A stretch of DNA of 64,000 bases from Paenibacillus herberti (GCF_002233675.1 NZ_NMUQ01000003.1:88354-152353), one strand, 5' to 3'. Shown: positions 54,479 to 63,506, numbered from the stretch's first letter. Translations and numbers: made by a program. Notes: generated by a model not told the origin, from the letters alone.

Positions 54479-54688
54479 TCAATCAAAATAAAATAGCTCT
54501 TCAAACTTCTTGTCTAAAGCAATACAAAGAATCAAGGCCAGTTTTGCTGTTGGGTTAAATTGTCCTGTTTCAATGGAACTAATCGTATTCCGAGAAACAC
54601 CAACTAATTTTGCCAGCTGCGCTTGCGATAATTTTTTTTCATTTCGTGCTTCTTTTAAATAATTTCTCAGAATCAGTTCATCTTCCAT
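54479..54688 (-). CDS. XRE-family repressor-like protein
   Basis: 69 residues, nearly all helix-turn-helix: LKEARNEKKLSQAQLAKLVG, VSRNTISSIETGQFNPTAKL, then LALDKKFEELF-type ending. It matches the short Cro/CI-like regulators paired with DUF6442 membrane proteins. The start is ATG 54688 with GGGTGAG upstream. Direct repeats in the promoter of this operon are candidate binding sites. Confidence 0.88.
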   Translation of the reverse strand: MEDELILRNYLKEARNEKKLSQAQLAKLVGVSRNTISSIETGQFNPTAKLALILCIALDKKFEELFYFD

Positions 54689-54705
54689 CGGCTCACCCTA
54701 TATAC

Positions 54706-55032
54706 TTAATTATTTTCTATCAATTTAACAATATGGATAACCGAGAAAGTCAGCGTCGCAAGTGTATAGAGAATTGAAAGCACAATATCGCGCCTGCGTT
54801 TCATGCGAATTGCTTTGAAGATGAAGCCAGCGGCCGAAACAGAAAATATAATAGCATATAAGCCGAAATCCAAACCATCACCGACCAGACTTTGCGTCAC
54901 AAAAAAGATGGTAGCCAATAATATCGCCGTAATAGAACCAATATTGCCCGCACTTGTCTGAACTTCTATATCATATAAGTCTTTATTTTTGTTTTCTTTT
55001 CTGCTTTTCGACAGAATTTCATCTTTGTTAAT
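54706..55032 (-). CDS. DUF6442-like membrane protein, probable ATT start
   Basis: The frame reads INKDEILSKSRKENKNKDLY followed by three to four membrane segments (FGLYAIIFSVSAAGFIFKAI, ILYTLATLTFSVIHIVKLIE). Family members begin M-N-K/R-E-E-I-L, so the ATT at 55032 stands exactly where ATG is expected, 6 bases behind a perfect AAGGAGGG. The next usable start, TTG 54918, would lose the conserved N-terminal segment and lacks a ribosome site. It is co-transcribed with the XRE gene. Confidence 0.7.
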   Translation of the reverse strand: MNKDEILSKSRKENKNKDLYDIEVQTSAGNIGSITAILLATIFFVTQSLVGDGLDFGLYAIIFSVSAAGFIFKAIRMKRRRDIVLSILYTLATLTFSVIHIVKLIENN

Positions 55033-55048
55033 GAGGATCCCTCCTTAG

Positions 55049-55107
55049 TACTTGCCAAGTTTTCTTGTCTTGCTGTTAAATATATATTTACCAAATTTTC
55101 TTGTCAA
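55049..55107 (-). promoter_or_regulatory. Promoter and direct-repeat operators of the DUF6442/XRE operon
   Basis: On the minus strand TTGACA (55107-55102), 17 bases and TATATT. Two 21-bp direct repeats, 55049-55069 and 55085-55105, share GACAAGAAAA then TTGG and flank the start region 36 bp apart. They suit binding of the XRE protein. Confidence 0.7.
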
Positions 55108-55112
55108 TTTTG

Positions 55113-56497
55113 GGCTCTAACCCAAAATCAGTGGTTGACCGTTTATCCAGACAGCTTATGTCGATTGCATTCGATTAATATACCAGCTTTGTAACAATCA
55201 CGATTACGAGTGAAGTAATGTCGTCGTTGGTAGGCTTTGATGCGATTATGACGACCTTCTACCGTCGCATTGGTCCAACGACAACGGTGGTAATTCACGA
55301 TCTCTTCTTCCCAATTACGCATGGTTTTCAAGGCGCTTCGCACCGCCTCATGATCGATCTGAGTGCCTTGCTGACACCAACGATTAAAACCAATCTGAGC
55401 AAGGCTAACATTCGCTGAATAATCATACCAACGAGAGAAGGACTCTTTCCATTCCCAGACGCTACGCAAAAGCGAAGAGTAGCCAAGCAGCGTATGAAGC
55501 ATACTGAGTTCTTGTTCAGGCAGTGTTTCCGCTTGTGGATTCAGTAGTCTGTGGTGTCGCTTTAGCATTTCTTTGGCTTTTGGAGTCAATAGGAGTTGTA
55601 CCGATTTACGCACAGCTTGAACAGCTTCTATGACATAACCATGGACATGAAATCGGTCGGCAATACGAATAGCCTTGGGAAAGCATTCGTTTATCCACGT
55701 GTGATATCCCTTGGCTAAATCCATAACAACGGCTTTAGGTTGAAGGCCAAGGAACTCAGGGTGCTGGCGAGCATAAGCACGCAAGTCTTCTAGCTTGCGG
55801 CCAGCAAGCAGATCTAGCATAGTTTCGCCCCGTAAATTGTGAATGCCGGTATTGTAGGTATGCCCTTTCTTGATCGCAAAATCATCGATTCCCAGCACCA
55901 AACCCTCCATCTGCTTGGCTTCATTCCAAGCTTGTTGCACGAGTCGCTCACTCTCTGCGGGAATAGCGTCTTGATGCATCCGCTGTACCGTGCTGGCTGG
56001 AGTCTCTTGCATTTTTGCGCTATGCGCTGCCGTGGACCCAAGCGCTTGCTCCACCGTTTGATTACGAAAGAGTCGACTGTAGCGCTGTTTAGGACCCACA
56101 AAATAATAGGCCCACACGAAGCCGATTCGACAACGTGAACAGGACAACCGGAGTGCTGGCACATGTAAATAACTCTTTTTGCCGAATAAGGACAAATGCC
56201 TAATTTTACGAGGTGTATTTTTGCCTTCTCGTTTCACGAAATGTTCAGAATGGCAAATGGGACAAGGCTGCAATCGGGCTGTTGGATATGCTCGAAGGTG
56301 CACCTCGTTTTCACCTATGGATAGAATTTCATGGATCTCTAGTTCTGGTAATCCTAGCATTTCGTTGATATACTGGAGTGGCATCTGTTTATCCTCATTT
56401 GTTGTTGGGTAGGACTTACAACAATACAGGATTTACGGATGTTTTTCTATTTTCAACCTCGATTTACCTCGTCAACCGCTGATCTCGAGCTAGAGCC
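55113..56497 (-). mobile_element. ISL3-family insertion sequence, 1385 bp
   Basis: Inverted ends GGCTCTAACCCAAAATCAG... and GGCTCTAGCTCGAGATCAG... match at most positions over 27 bp. A perfect 8-bp duplication CAATTTTG flanks the element (55105-55112 and 56498-56505), as expected for ISL3. Confidence 0.95.
55143..56384 (-). CDS. ISL3-family transposase
   Basis: 413 residues: N-terminal zinc-finger (PCPICHSEHFVKREG, RLSCSRCRIGFVW), helix-turn-helix region, then the catalytic core (LVLGIDDFAIKKGHTYNTGI first Asp; AVVMDLAKGYHTWINECFPK second Asp) and the end GRHNRIKAYQRRHYFTRN with the Glu in TVEG. The gene is intact, and with clean ends and duplication the insertion looks recent. Confidence 0.94.
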   Translation of the reverse strand: MPLQYINEMLGLPELEIHEILSIGENEVHLRAYPTARLQPCPICHSEHFVKREGKNTPRKIRHLSLFGKKSYLHVPALRLSCSRCRIGFVWAYYFVGPKQRYSRLFRNQTVEQALGSTAAHSAKMQETPASTVQRMHQDAIPAESERLVQQAWNEAKQMEGLVLGIDDFAIKKGHTYNTGIHNLRGETMLDLLAGRKLEDLRAYARQHPEFLGLQPKAVVMDLAKGYHTWINECFPKAIRIADRFHVHGYVIEAVQAVRKSVQLLLTPKAKEMLKRHHRLLNPQAETLPEQELSMLHTLLGYSSLLRSVWEWKESFSRWYDYSANVSLAQIGFNRWCQQGTQIDHEAVRSALKTMRNWEEEIVNYHRCRWTNATVEGRHNRIKAYQRRHYFTRNRDCYKAGILIECNRHKLSG

Positions 56498-56511
56498 CAA
56501 TTTTGAAGGCA

Positions 56512-56562
56512 AAAACCCCCGAGCGACGCTCGCTAAAAGCGAGGCGACAGCCCGAGGGTGAA
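56512..56562 (-). terminator. Long hairpin terminator downstream of the CstA gene
   Basis: On the minus strand an imperfect long stem (CTCGGGCTGTCGCCTCGC with GCGAGCGTCGCTCGGG) is followed by GTTTTTG. It lies 190 bases after the gene. The stretch between (56563-56752) holds no gene; a 12-bp inverted pair around CGACCTTTGG is present. Confidence 0.7.
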
Positions 56563-56752
56563 GGTTTTATTACAATGAAGCAGCCCTATGAAAACAGGAG
56601 CGGAGCCAAAGGTCGAGCTCGGAGAAGCGTCAGCGTTCGCATTTGAAGTCGGATTTCCACCTCTCTGGAGAGTTAAATTCAAGGAAATCTGAGTTCAAGA
56701 GCGATCGGAGGGCCGACCTTTGGCGCAGCCGATGTTTTCACTGGTCCCCGCA

Positions 56753-58546
56753 CTATAAGCTCATCGACTCCATCTGCGAGCGCGGATTGTTGAACGTCGT
56801 GATCCAGTTACGGATGGCGGTGACGATAATGATAATGCCCAGCACCAGCATAATGATCGACAAAACCGCGTTCAGCACGTTGTAGCCGGCTGCGTCCGGA
56901 TTGAGGTAAACGTTGCGAACCATCCAGTATCCCGCATAGTTGACCGTGACGAACAGATAAGCGAGCGGAATGAGGCAAGTGAGCATATAACGCCGCTTGT
57001 CCGCGATACGCAGAATGACGGTTGCGCCGATGATTAAGCCGATGGAGGCCATCAACTGATTGGATACACCGAACAGCGCCCATACCGAGCCTATATCACC
57101 CGAGAAGAGCAGGTATCCCCACATGAAACATGCGAGCGCACTGGCGAAAATAGTACCCGGAACCCAATCGACCCGTTTAAGCGGCTTGTACAGCTCGCCG
57201 AAAAAGTCCTGGATCAGGTAGCGGGAAACCCGCGTCCCGGCATCAATCGCGGTCAAAATAAAAACCGCCTCGAACATGATGACGAACTGGAAGAAGTACG
57301 GCGCCATATTTTCGAACCAAGGAATTTTCGTGAAAATGTACGTCATCCCTACGGCCAGCGTAACCGCACCGCCTGTGCGGCCTTCCAAGTCCAATCCAAT
57401 TTCCTCGCTCAGCTGCGGCAAATTGACGACGGACATGCCGAGTGCCTGGAACACCTCCGGCTTGGAGTTGATCGCAAAATAATCGGCTGGGTGCAGAGCC
57501 GTTGCGGCGATCAGCGCCATAACGCCGACGAGACATTCGACGAGCATCGCACCAAAGCCGACAACCTTGATGTCGCTCCAGCGATTGAGCATTTTCGGCG
57601 TTGTGCCGGAGCCTATGAACGCATGGAATCCTGATATTGCGCCGCAAGCAATCGTAATCGAGATGAATGGCCATACGGGACCTGGCAGAATCGGCCCACC
57701 GCCGCCGATGAATTCCGTTACCGCCGGGAATTGAATCGCTGGGTTAATAATGAACACACCGATGATGAGCGCGATGAACACGCCAATTTTCATGAAGCTG
57801 CTCAAATAGTCGCGTGGAGCGAGCAGCAGCCAGACTGGCAAAGCCGCCGCGAAAAAGGCATAGATAGGCAGCATGATCGACAGCGTTTTGGTGTCAAACG
57901 TCAGCCATTCGCCGACGACTGTTTCCTGGACCCAAGGTCCAGCGAAAACGCCGATCATGAGCAAAATAAAGCCAATCGTGGAAGCGAGCTTCAGGTTGCC
58001 GGTCTTTTTATAAAACAAACCGACGCCCATGGCGATCGGAATCGTGATGCCGACGGCGAACGTCCCCCATGGGTTGTTCTCAAGCGCATGCAGCACAACC
58101 ATGGAGAGGCCTGCCATCGTAATCGTAATGATGAAAAGCATCGCCAAGCCGGTGCAGAAGCCGGCAACGGGACCGAGCTCTTCTTTGGCAACCTCGGACA
58201 GGGACTTACCGCCCCGCCGCATGGACGCAAACAGAACGACAGCATCATGCACGGCGCCACCGATAACCGCGCCGATGAGCAGCCAGAGCAGGCCGGGCAG
58301 ATAGCCGAACTGCGCTGCCAAAATCGGCCCGACAAGCGGCCCTGCCGCAGCAATTGCGGCGAAGTGATGGCCGAAGGACACCCATTTATTCGTTGGCACA
58401 TAATCCTTGCCGTCCTGGAGTGTATGTGCTGGTGTAGGTATAGCATCGTTCAGCTTCAGCACCTTGACTGCCATGAAGGTTCCATATAATCGATAAGCGA
58501 TCATCAGAAAGCATATCGAACCAATTACGATTGAAATCGCATTCAT
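56753..58546 (-). CDS. cstA: CstA-family pyruvate/peptide transporter
   Basis: 597 residues with about 16 membrane segments: DGKDYVPTNKWVSFGHHFAA, IAAAGPLVGPILAAQFGYLP, GGAVHDAVVLFASMRRGGKS and ISGFHAFIGSGTTPKMLNRW are CstA hallmarks. ATG 58546 lies behind GGGGAGGG. E. coli relatives CstA and BtsT take up pyruvate with protons and were first linked to peptide use. A LytS/LytTR pair is encoded directly upstream, as in the BtsSR-BtsT arrangement, so pyruvate is the likely substrate; this is inference from context. Confidence 0.93.
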   Translation of the reverse strand: MNAISIVIGSICFLMIAYRLYGTFMAVKVLKLNDAIPTPAHTLQDGKDYVPTNKWVSFGHHFAAIAAAGPLVGPILAAQFGYLPGLLWLLIGAVIGGAVHDAVVLFASMRRGGKSLSEVAKEELGPVAGFCTGLAMLFIITITMAGLSMVVLHALENNPWGTFAVGITIPIAMGVGLFYKKTGNLKLASTIGFILLMIGVFAGPWVQETVVGEWLTFDTKTLSIMLPIYAFFAAALPVWLLLAPRDYLSSFMKIGVFIALIIGVFIINPAIQFPAVTEFIGGGGPILPGPVWPFISITIACGAISGFHAFIGSGTTPKMLNRWSDIKVVGFGAMLVECLVGVMALIAATALHPADYFAINSKPEVFQALGMSVVNLPQLSEEIGLDLEGRTGGAVTLAVGMTYIFTKIPWFENMAPYFFQFVIMFEAVFILTAIDAGTRVSRYLIQDFFGELYKPLKRVDWVPGTIFASALACFMWGYLLFSGDIGSVWALFGVSNQLMASIGLIIGATVILRIADKRRYMLTCLIPLAYLFVTVNYAGYWMVRNVYLNPDAAGYNVLNAVLSIIMLVLGIIIIVTAIRNWITTFNNPRSQMESMSL

Positions 58547-58580
58547 AAAAATGCCCTCCCCTTGAACCGTTGATCCTCTA

Positions 58581-58649
58581 ATCATAAAAAATGAAAGCGG
58601 AGGGAGGCCGTTTTCAGGATAAAACGTAGCGGTTCAAGGATGAAACGCA
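58581..58649 (-). promoter_or_regulatory. LytTR-type tandem sites and promoter of the CstA gene
   Basis: Two direct repeats, TTCAGGATAAAACGTA (58613-58628) and TTCAAGGATGAAACGCA (58633-58649), are spaced 21 bp, two helical turns, as LytTR dimers require. On the minus strand TATGAT (58586-58581) is a -10 box with no good -35, as in activator-dependent promoters. Confidence 0.7.
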
Positions 58650-58687
58650 TTCATCAGGGGATGAATGGAAGCGTATTCAGCGAGGGA

Positions 58688-59434
58688 CTACAGCCCGATA
58701 AGCTGTTTGAGCTCTTTGAGATGGGTGCGGCTGACCGGAACTTTAGAGCCGTTTTTCATAATTAACGTACAGGTTGAGTGGAACCAGGGCTGAATTTCCG
58801 AGATTCCGTCTACATGGACGAGATAGGCGCGATGCACGCGGATAATAGGTGTTCCTTGCAGTTTTTGCTCGAAGGCGACAAGCGGCTCAGTGACACGATA
58901 AGTCTGATCTTCCGTGACGAGCAGCGTTTTTCCCTCCTCTGATGCCAAATACAAAATGTTGCTGACCGCCACCAAAATGATGCGCTCCTCAACCGTTATC
59001 GCCAGCTTGCCCGTCCGCCCCGGGGCGGAAGCAGAGTGAAGCGGAACCGACGGCTGGCGCTGCCCCCGTCCCTCTTGCAATCGGACGAGCTTGTCCACCG
59101 ACTGTTGGATACGGTCCTCATCATAGGGCTTGAGAATATAATCGATTGCATTCAGCTCGAACGCCTTGAGTGCATGCTCGTCATAAGCAGTCGCAAACAC
59201 AATTTCCGGACGCCAGTCCAGCCCTTGCAGCTGCTGCGCCAGCTCTAGTCCGCTTTCTTCCGACAGCTGAATATCGAGAAACACCACATCTGGCTTCGTT
59301 TGCCCAATTCCTACCATGGCATCCTCCAGCGACTCGGCCTCGCCAATTACTTCCATCCGTTTCGTTCGCTGCAAAATATAAGTCAGCTCGTCTCTAGCGA
59401 GCGGTTCATCCTCTACGATAAACGCCTTCAGCAT
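58688..59434 (-). CDS. LytTR-type response regulator
   Basis: 248 residues: receiver (MLKAFIVEDEPLARDELTYI, phospho-Asp in PDVVFLDIQLSEESG, Lys in IDYILKPYD) and a LytTR DNA-binding domain (YLASEEGKTLLVTEDQTYRV, HRAYLVHVDGISEIQPWF, SRTHLKELKQLIGL). It overlaps the kinase gene by 29 bases, so the two are coupled. The CstA gene lies next on the same strand and carries two LytTR-like sites, making it the likely target. Confidence 0.93.
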   Translation of the reverse strand: MLKAFIVEDEPLARDELTYILQRTKRMEVIGEAESLEDAMVGIGQTKPDVVFLDIQLSEESGLELAQQLQGLDWRPEIVFATAYDEHALKAFELNAIDYILKPYDEDRIQQSVDKLVRLQEGRGQRQPSVPLHSASAPGRTGKLAITVEERIILVAVSNILYLASEEGKTLLVTEDQTYRVTEPLVAFEQKLQGTPIIRVHRAYLVHVDGISEIQPWFHSTCTLIMKNGSKVPVSRTHLKELKQLIGL

Positions 59435-61199
59435 CTTGTTGTTCCCCCCATGTATGATGGATTAGCGGTACGGTCAACGTGACCTTGGTGCCGGCATTTC
59501 GCTCACTTTCCAGGTGAAAGCTGGCGTCACCATCGTAAATTTCCTCGATCCGTTTTTTAATATTGTGCAGCGCCGTTCCGGTTCCCGTTGTTGACTTAAT
59601 CTTCTGTTTGCCGAGCGAGCCGAGCAGTTCCGGGGAAATTCCGACTCCGTTATCTTCCGTGATCAATACCATGCTGTCTTCCAGTCGATGCGCTCGAATT
59701 CTCACTTCTCCAACTCGTTTGCCCTTCAGGGAACCGAACCCATGTCGGACGGCATTCTCGATAAGCGGCTGGAGGGTGAAGGGCGGAATCAGTACCGGCT
59801 CCAGCGATGGATCAATATCAAGATGGACCGTGTATTTATCGGGAAAACGGGCTTTTTCTAGGGTCAAATAAGCCTCGACATGCTCCAGTTCTTTGTCCAG
59901 CGGGATGAGCATCTGTCTAGCGCCTTGCAGATTGCTGCGGAAGAATACGCCGAGCTTGAGCAGCAGCTTACGCGCCGTTTCTGGGTCTTTGCGGCATAGG
60001 ACTGAGATCGTGTTAATCGCATTAAAAAGAAAATGAGGATGCACCTGCGCCTGCAGCGCTTTGATTTCCGCATCCTTGAGCAGTCTGCTCTGCTGCTCGG
60101 CTTCTGCGAGCTCGAGCTGAGTGGAGAACAGCTTGCTAAGGCCTTCCGCCAGCTCTTGCTCGACCCGATCCATATGGAGCGGGTTCGTAAAATACAGCTT
60201 CAAACTGCCGACAGTATGCTGATGCACTTTGAGCGGCAGCACTATCGCTGCCTGCAGCGGGCAGCCTTCATGATTACATTGGATGTCCTCCCGCGATTGC
60301 GCCTTTAATAGTCGTCCATGCTCCAGCACATTGCGCGTTAGTTGGGTGGACAGGCTTTGCAGCGGGATATGGTGATCGGAAGCGGCTCCAGCATGAGCCA
60401 GCACCTGATCGCGATTCGTAATGGAGATGGCATCCGCATGGGTCCAGCGCAGCATGATCGCCGCAACTTCTCGTGAAGAATTCACATTGAGTCCCTGACG
60501 GAAAAAGGGCAGCGTCTGATCAGCGATATGCAGAGCTTTATGTGTCTGTAGGGCGCGTGTCCGTTCTTCCTCTTGTACGATGGATTGCACGAGTAACATG
60601 AACAGCAGCGTCCCGAATCCGTTAATCACAATCATTGGAAGGGCGATCATCGTGACTAACTCCAGCGCAGTATCAAAAGGCCGTGCCACCAGCAGGATGA
60701 TGCCCATTTGCACACATTCCATAATAATTCCGATGAGCACGGCCCACCAGGTCATATTTTTGCCCCTGCGGCGCAGATAAGAGCCGATTAGACCGGTGAC
60801 AAATCCGGCAAATATCGTGGAAACTCCACAGGCGACCGCCGTAAATCCGCCTAATGAAATACGGTGCAGCCCGGCGATTAACCCGGCTCCGAGGCCGACA
60901 AGCGGTCCGCCGAGCAGACCACCCAGTGCTACGCCGAGCACTCGCGTATTCGCGAGAGCGCTGTCATAATCCACTCCGGTTTGCCAAGCTTGCGAGGCAA
61001 CGATCCCGTTGCTTACTTTGATCCCGGTATAGTTGCTGATGATGCCGAAGATGCCGAATATGGCGATCAGCATGAGCTTTTCCTTGAGACGATGCTCGTG
61101 ATGGATAATTTGGCGGAATGATCTCATGCGAGACAGCAGAAAAACGACAATCAGCAAAATGCCGACCCGCTCCAGCATGAGCGGCAGCAAATGCAGCAT
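59406..61199 (-). CDS. LytS/BtsS-type sensor histidine kinase
   Basis: 597 residues: a 5TM-5TMR_LYT membrane sensor (LKEKLMLIAIFGIFGIISNY, GGLLGGPLVGLGAGLIAGLH), a GAF domain, His_kinase (ALQAQVHPHFLFNAINTISV, phospho-His in HPHFLFN) and an ATPase domain (VLIPPFTLQPLIENAVRHGF, ITEDNGVGISPELLG, GTGTALHNIKKRIEEIY). ATG 61199 is 6 bases after AGGTGA; a TTG two codons earlier abuts it and cannot be used. BtsS relatives sense extracellular pyruvate. Confidence 0.92.
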   Translation of the reverse strand: MLHLLPLMLERVGILLIVVFLLSRMRSFRQIIHHEHRLKEKLMLIAIFGIFGIISNYTGIKVSNGIVASQAWQTGVDYDSALANTRVLGVALGGLLGGPLVGLGAGLIAGLHRISLGGFTAVACGVSTIFAGFVTGLIGSYLRRRGKNMTWWAVLIGIIMECVQMGIILLVARPFDTALELVTMIALPMIVINGFGTLLFMLLVQSIVQEEERTRALQTHKALHIADQTLPFFRQGLNVNSSREVAAIMLRWTHADAISITNRDQVLAHAGAASDHHIPLQSLSTQLTRNVLEHGRLLKAQSREDIQCNHEGCPLQAAIVLPLKVHQHTVGSLKLYFTNPLHMDRVEQELAEGLSKLFSTQLELAEAEQQSRLLKDAEIKALQAQVHPHFLFNAINTISVLCRKDPETARKLLLKLGVFFRSNLQGARQMLIPLDKELEHVEAYLTLEKARFPDKYTVHLDIDPSLEPVLIPPFTLQPLIENAVRHGFGSLKGKRVGEVRIRAHRLEDSMVLITEDNGVGISPELLGSLGKQKIKSTTGTGTALHNIKKRIEEIYDGDASFHLESERNAGTKVTLTVPLIHHTWGEQQDAEGVYRRG

Positions 61200-61256
61200 A
61201 TGCAATCACCTGCTTCATAGGTAGTGGGTTGATTATACCTTATAGGAAGGTGGATG

Positions 61257-61310
61257 AATTAAGAGATTAATAATATGGAATTAAGAAATTAATTGGATGA
61301 AATTAAGAGG
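61257..61310. repeat. AT-rich imperfect repeats
   Basis: The text GGATGAATTAAGAGATTAA recurs three times with changes (GAATTAAGAAATTAA, GATGAAATTAAGAGG). It lies between the divergent kinase and binding-protein genes. Confidence 0.5.
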
Positions 61311-61367
61311 AATAAACTGGAACGGGTGATAAGCTGATTTCTGAGATTGATGGAGGGGGAAGATTTT

Positions 61368-62666
61368 TTGAGACAAAAATTAGGTAGTACGTTGGTTTTA
61401 TTATTGTGTTTTTGTCTTTTAATGGCGTGTAGCAATAATGCTGAGCTGGATGAAAATACAGAAGCGGCAAGCATATCTGTTTTATATTACGATGAATCTT
61501 CCTTTTTTCAAATGTATGGTGATCTTATTCGAGCTGAATTTCCTAACTTAACGCTTGTGGTAATACCGACCAAAGGATTGGATACGAACCAAGTAGAGGA
61601 GTTAATGGAGCAAAAACAACCTGATCTTATGGTTATAGATAACTTGGGGTTATTCAGTAGGCTGATTAACGACGGAAAGCTTGCTTCATTAGAATTAGAG
61701 TCTGATAAACCGTTCAAATTCGCGGAGATAAACCCAATCATAATAGATTCACTGAAGGAAATAGCAAATGGAAAATTATATGGACTGGTTCCATTTTTCA
61801 ATTCGAGAGCACTCTTTTATAATAAAAAATTGTTTGACGACAACGGAATAGACTATCCGAAAGATGGGATGACATGGCAGGAAGTTGTGCAGCTCTCAGC
61901 TAGATTTTCGGAAGCCAAAGATAGTTATGGTTTAGACCCTTGGTCGTCCGAGATTGATTTTACGTTAAATGTTGTGGGAAAAACGGCTAATCTATCGATC
62001 ATGCAGGAACAAAGATTAAAAGTACATTTAAATACGAAAGAGTGGAGGGATGTTTTTGAATTAACGACAGAAGCGTTTAAAAGCGGGGCGTTATATGAAG
62101 CTGAAAATGGAGCAAGTAAACCGAATATTTCTCTAGAAGAATTAATAAATGGAGATGTTTTCTTAACGGGAAAGGCCGCTATTGCGTATAGAAGTCCCAA
62201 TTTCATGGCTCAACTTGAGGGGACCGATGTTGAATGGGGAGTGGTTTCACAGCCTATCTCTGAATTGAATCCTGGTCGAGCAAGCGGCATGAGCTTTAAC
62301 GAAATTATTGCTGTTAATAACAGGGCAGAAAATAAAGATCTTGTGATGAAAGTATTCAAATATATGAACGGTTCAGAAATGACCCGAATTAGATCGAGAC
62401 AGCTGTTAGGACTTCCGGCTAGGACATTAGACACCTATGGTGGACGCGATATTTCATCCTTGTATCGTTTGAAACCTAACCTAGATATTGAAGACCAGAG
62501 TAACATTCCGATTGAATTCTGGGACGAGTTCTACATGAAATCCAATGAACTATTGGCGTTAGTGAAGCAAGATAAGGCTAGTGTCGAGGAGATGCTCACG
62601 CAATTGCAAAGCTGGACGGAACAGACAATTCGTGTGTATGTGAGAAGTGGTAAGATCAAGCAATAA
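61368..62666 (+). CDS. Orphan ABC solute-binding lipoprotein
   Basis: 433 residues from TTG 61368, six bases behind GGAGGGGGAA; an ATG at 61347 has no ribosome site. The lipobox is LLMACSNN. The body is a family 1 binding protein: SISVLYYDESSFFQMYGDLI, NGKLYGLVPFFNSRALFYNK, GIDYPKDGMTWQEVVQLSAR, GKAAIAYRSPNFMAQLE, WGVVSQPISELNPG. No permease or ATPase is near, so it either uses a transporter elsewhere or acts as a sensor accessory. It is AT-rich. Confidence 0.88.
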   Translation: MRQKLGSTLVLLLCFCLLMACSNNAELDENTEAASISVLYYDESSFFQMYGDLIRAEFPNLTLVVIPTKGLDTNQVEELMEQKQPDLMVIDNLGLFSRLINDGKLASLELESDKPFKFAEINPIIIDSLKEIANGKLYGLVPFFNSRALFYNKKLFDDNGIDYPKDGMTWQEVVQLSARFSEAKDSYGLDPWSSEIDFTLNVVGKTANLSIMQEQRLKVHLNTKEWRDVFELTTEAFKSGALYEAENGASKPNISLEELINGDVFLTGKAAIAYRSPNFMAQLEGTDVEWGVVSQPISELNPGRASGMSFNEIIAVNNRAENKDLVMKVFKYMNGSEMTRIRSRQLLGLPARTLDTYGGRDISSLYRLKPNLDIEDQSNIPIEFWDEFYMKSNELLALVKQDKASVEEMLTQLQSWTEQTIRVYVRSGKIKQ

Positions 62667-62700
62667 GAGGCAAGATCAAGCAATGAGGCAAGATCAAGCG
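62652..62700 (+). repeat. Three short direct repeats at the end of the binding-protein gene
   Basis: AAGATCAAGCA occurs at 62652, 62672 and, with one change, 62690. The first copy encodes the last residues KIKQ; the rest follow the stop. It looks like a small 3'-end duplication. Confidence 0.7.
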
Positions 62701-62798
62701 ATAGATGTTCTTGTTTTTTTTCAAAATGGAAATTATGGTAAATTAATGGGGGTAGTGATAAGCTTAGAGCAGACGTTTTCCATAAAGGAGGGAGTAAG

Positions 62799-63062
62799 AT
62801 GGCTTATAATCCTTACGAGGACAAGTCGCTTCATCTCACTGTTCCAACCGATCCAATTACGGAGCTGCATGATCGTGAAGCGTTCAATGATGTCATCCGT
62901 CATGGGGATATTGTGACTGGGTTCCGTATAAGCCGTTCGCTGCAGCATTTGCCGGCTTGGTTGGGTCGTCCTCTGCGTTTTCTTATTTTGGCCTACGTAA
63001 TCGTGTTTCTTTCACTGGTGATCAAGGACACTGCAGCTTTGCTGCTTCCGTTCTTGCCTTGA
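62799..63062 (+). CDS. Small protein with C-terminal membrane segment
   Basis: 87 residues: a soluble 55-residue front (YNPYEDKSLHLTVPTDPITE, FRISRSLQHLPAWLGRPLRF) and one membrane segment at the end (LILAYVIVFLSLVIKD). AAAGGAGGG precedes ATG 62799, an excellent ribosome site, so it is almost surely expressed. No family is recognised. A strong terminator follows. Confidence 0.7.
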   Translation: MAYNPYEDKSLHLTVPTDPITELHDREAFNDVIRHGDIVTGFRISRSLQHLPAWLGRPLRFLILAYVIVFLSLVIKDTAALLLPFLP

Positions 63063-63109
63063 AGTTAGAGTATATGCTCTGCGCTGCCGATCCGCCGAAA
63101 ATGAACTCA

Positions 63110-63134
63110 AAACCGCCCTTGGGCGGTTTTTTTA
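63110..63134 (+). terminator. Terminator after the small membrane gene
   Basis: AAACCGCCC and GGGCGGTTT pair around TT, followed by a T run. Confidence 0.92.
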
Positions 63135-63140
63135 AATAGG

Positions 63141-63506
63141 TTAATGTGACAAATCTACAATATTGTCTTTGACCTTATAAACCACATAATGACGATTCCA
63201 TATTTGTTTGGCTGTGATGATACTTTCTTGACCCTTCTTTTCGAAAAAATAACCGGACCCTTCTTGACCGACAAAAGTCCATCCTAAACTTTTCATTTTT
63301 TCTTTGAGAATTTCAGCTTGATTGGTAGCTTTAGTTAGGTATTCCCCTTCTGTTTCCATCTGAAGTATGGATCGCTCATTTTTGTTTAGTTCGTATATGA
63401 GTTTTAAATTATTCCATCCAATATTATTGATATAGAGCCCTGCCGGAATGATTAGGAAAATAAAAGCAAGTCCAACGAAAGTAAGGCCAATTTTTCTTCT
63501 CTTCAT
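63141..63506 (-). CDS. Membrane-anchored protein of unknown function
   Basis: 121 residues from ATG 63506 behind AAGGAGGGG. One N-terminal membrane segment (GLTFVGLAFIFLIIPAGLYI), then a coiled-coil-like stretch and a small outer domain (MKSLGWTFVGQEGSGYFFEK, KQIWNRHYVVYKVKDNIVDL). No family is recognised. The 63531-63772 gap after its start holds no gene that I can support. Confidence 0.7.
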   Translation of the reverse strand: MKRRKIGLTFVGLAFIFLIIPAGLYINNIGWNNLKLIYELNKNERSILQMETEGEYLTKATNQAEILKEKMKSLGWTFVGQEGSGYFFEKKGQESIITAKQIWNRHYVVYKVKDNIVDLSH

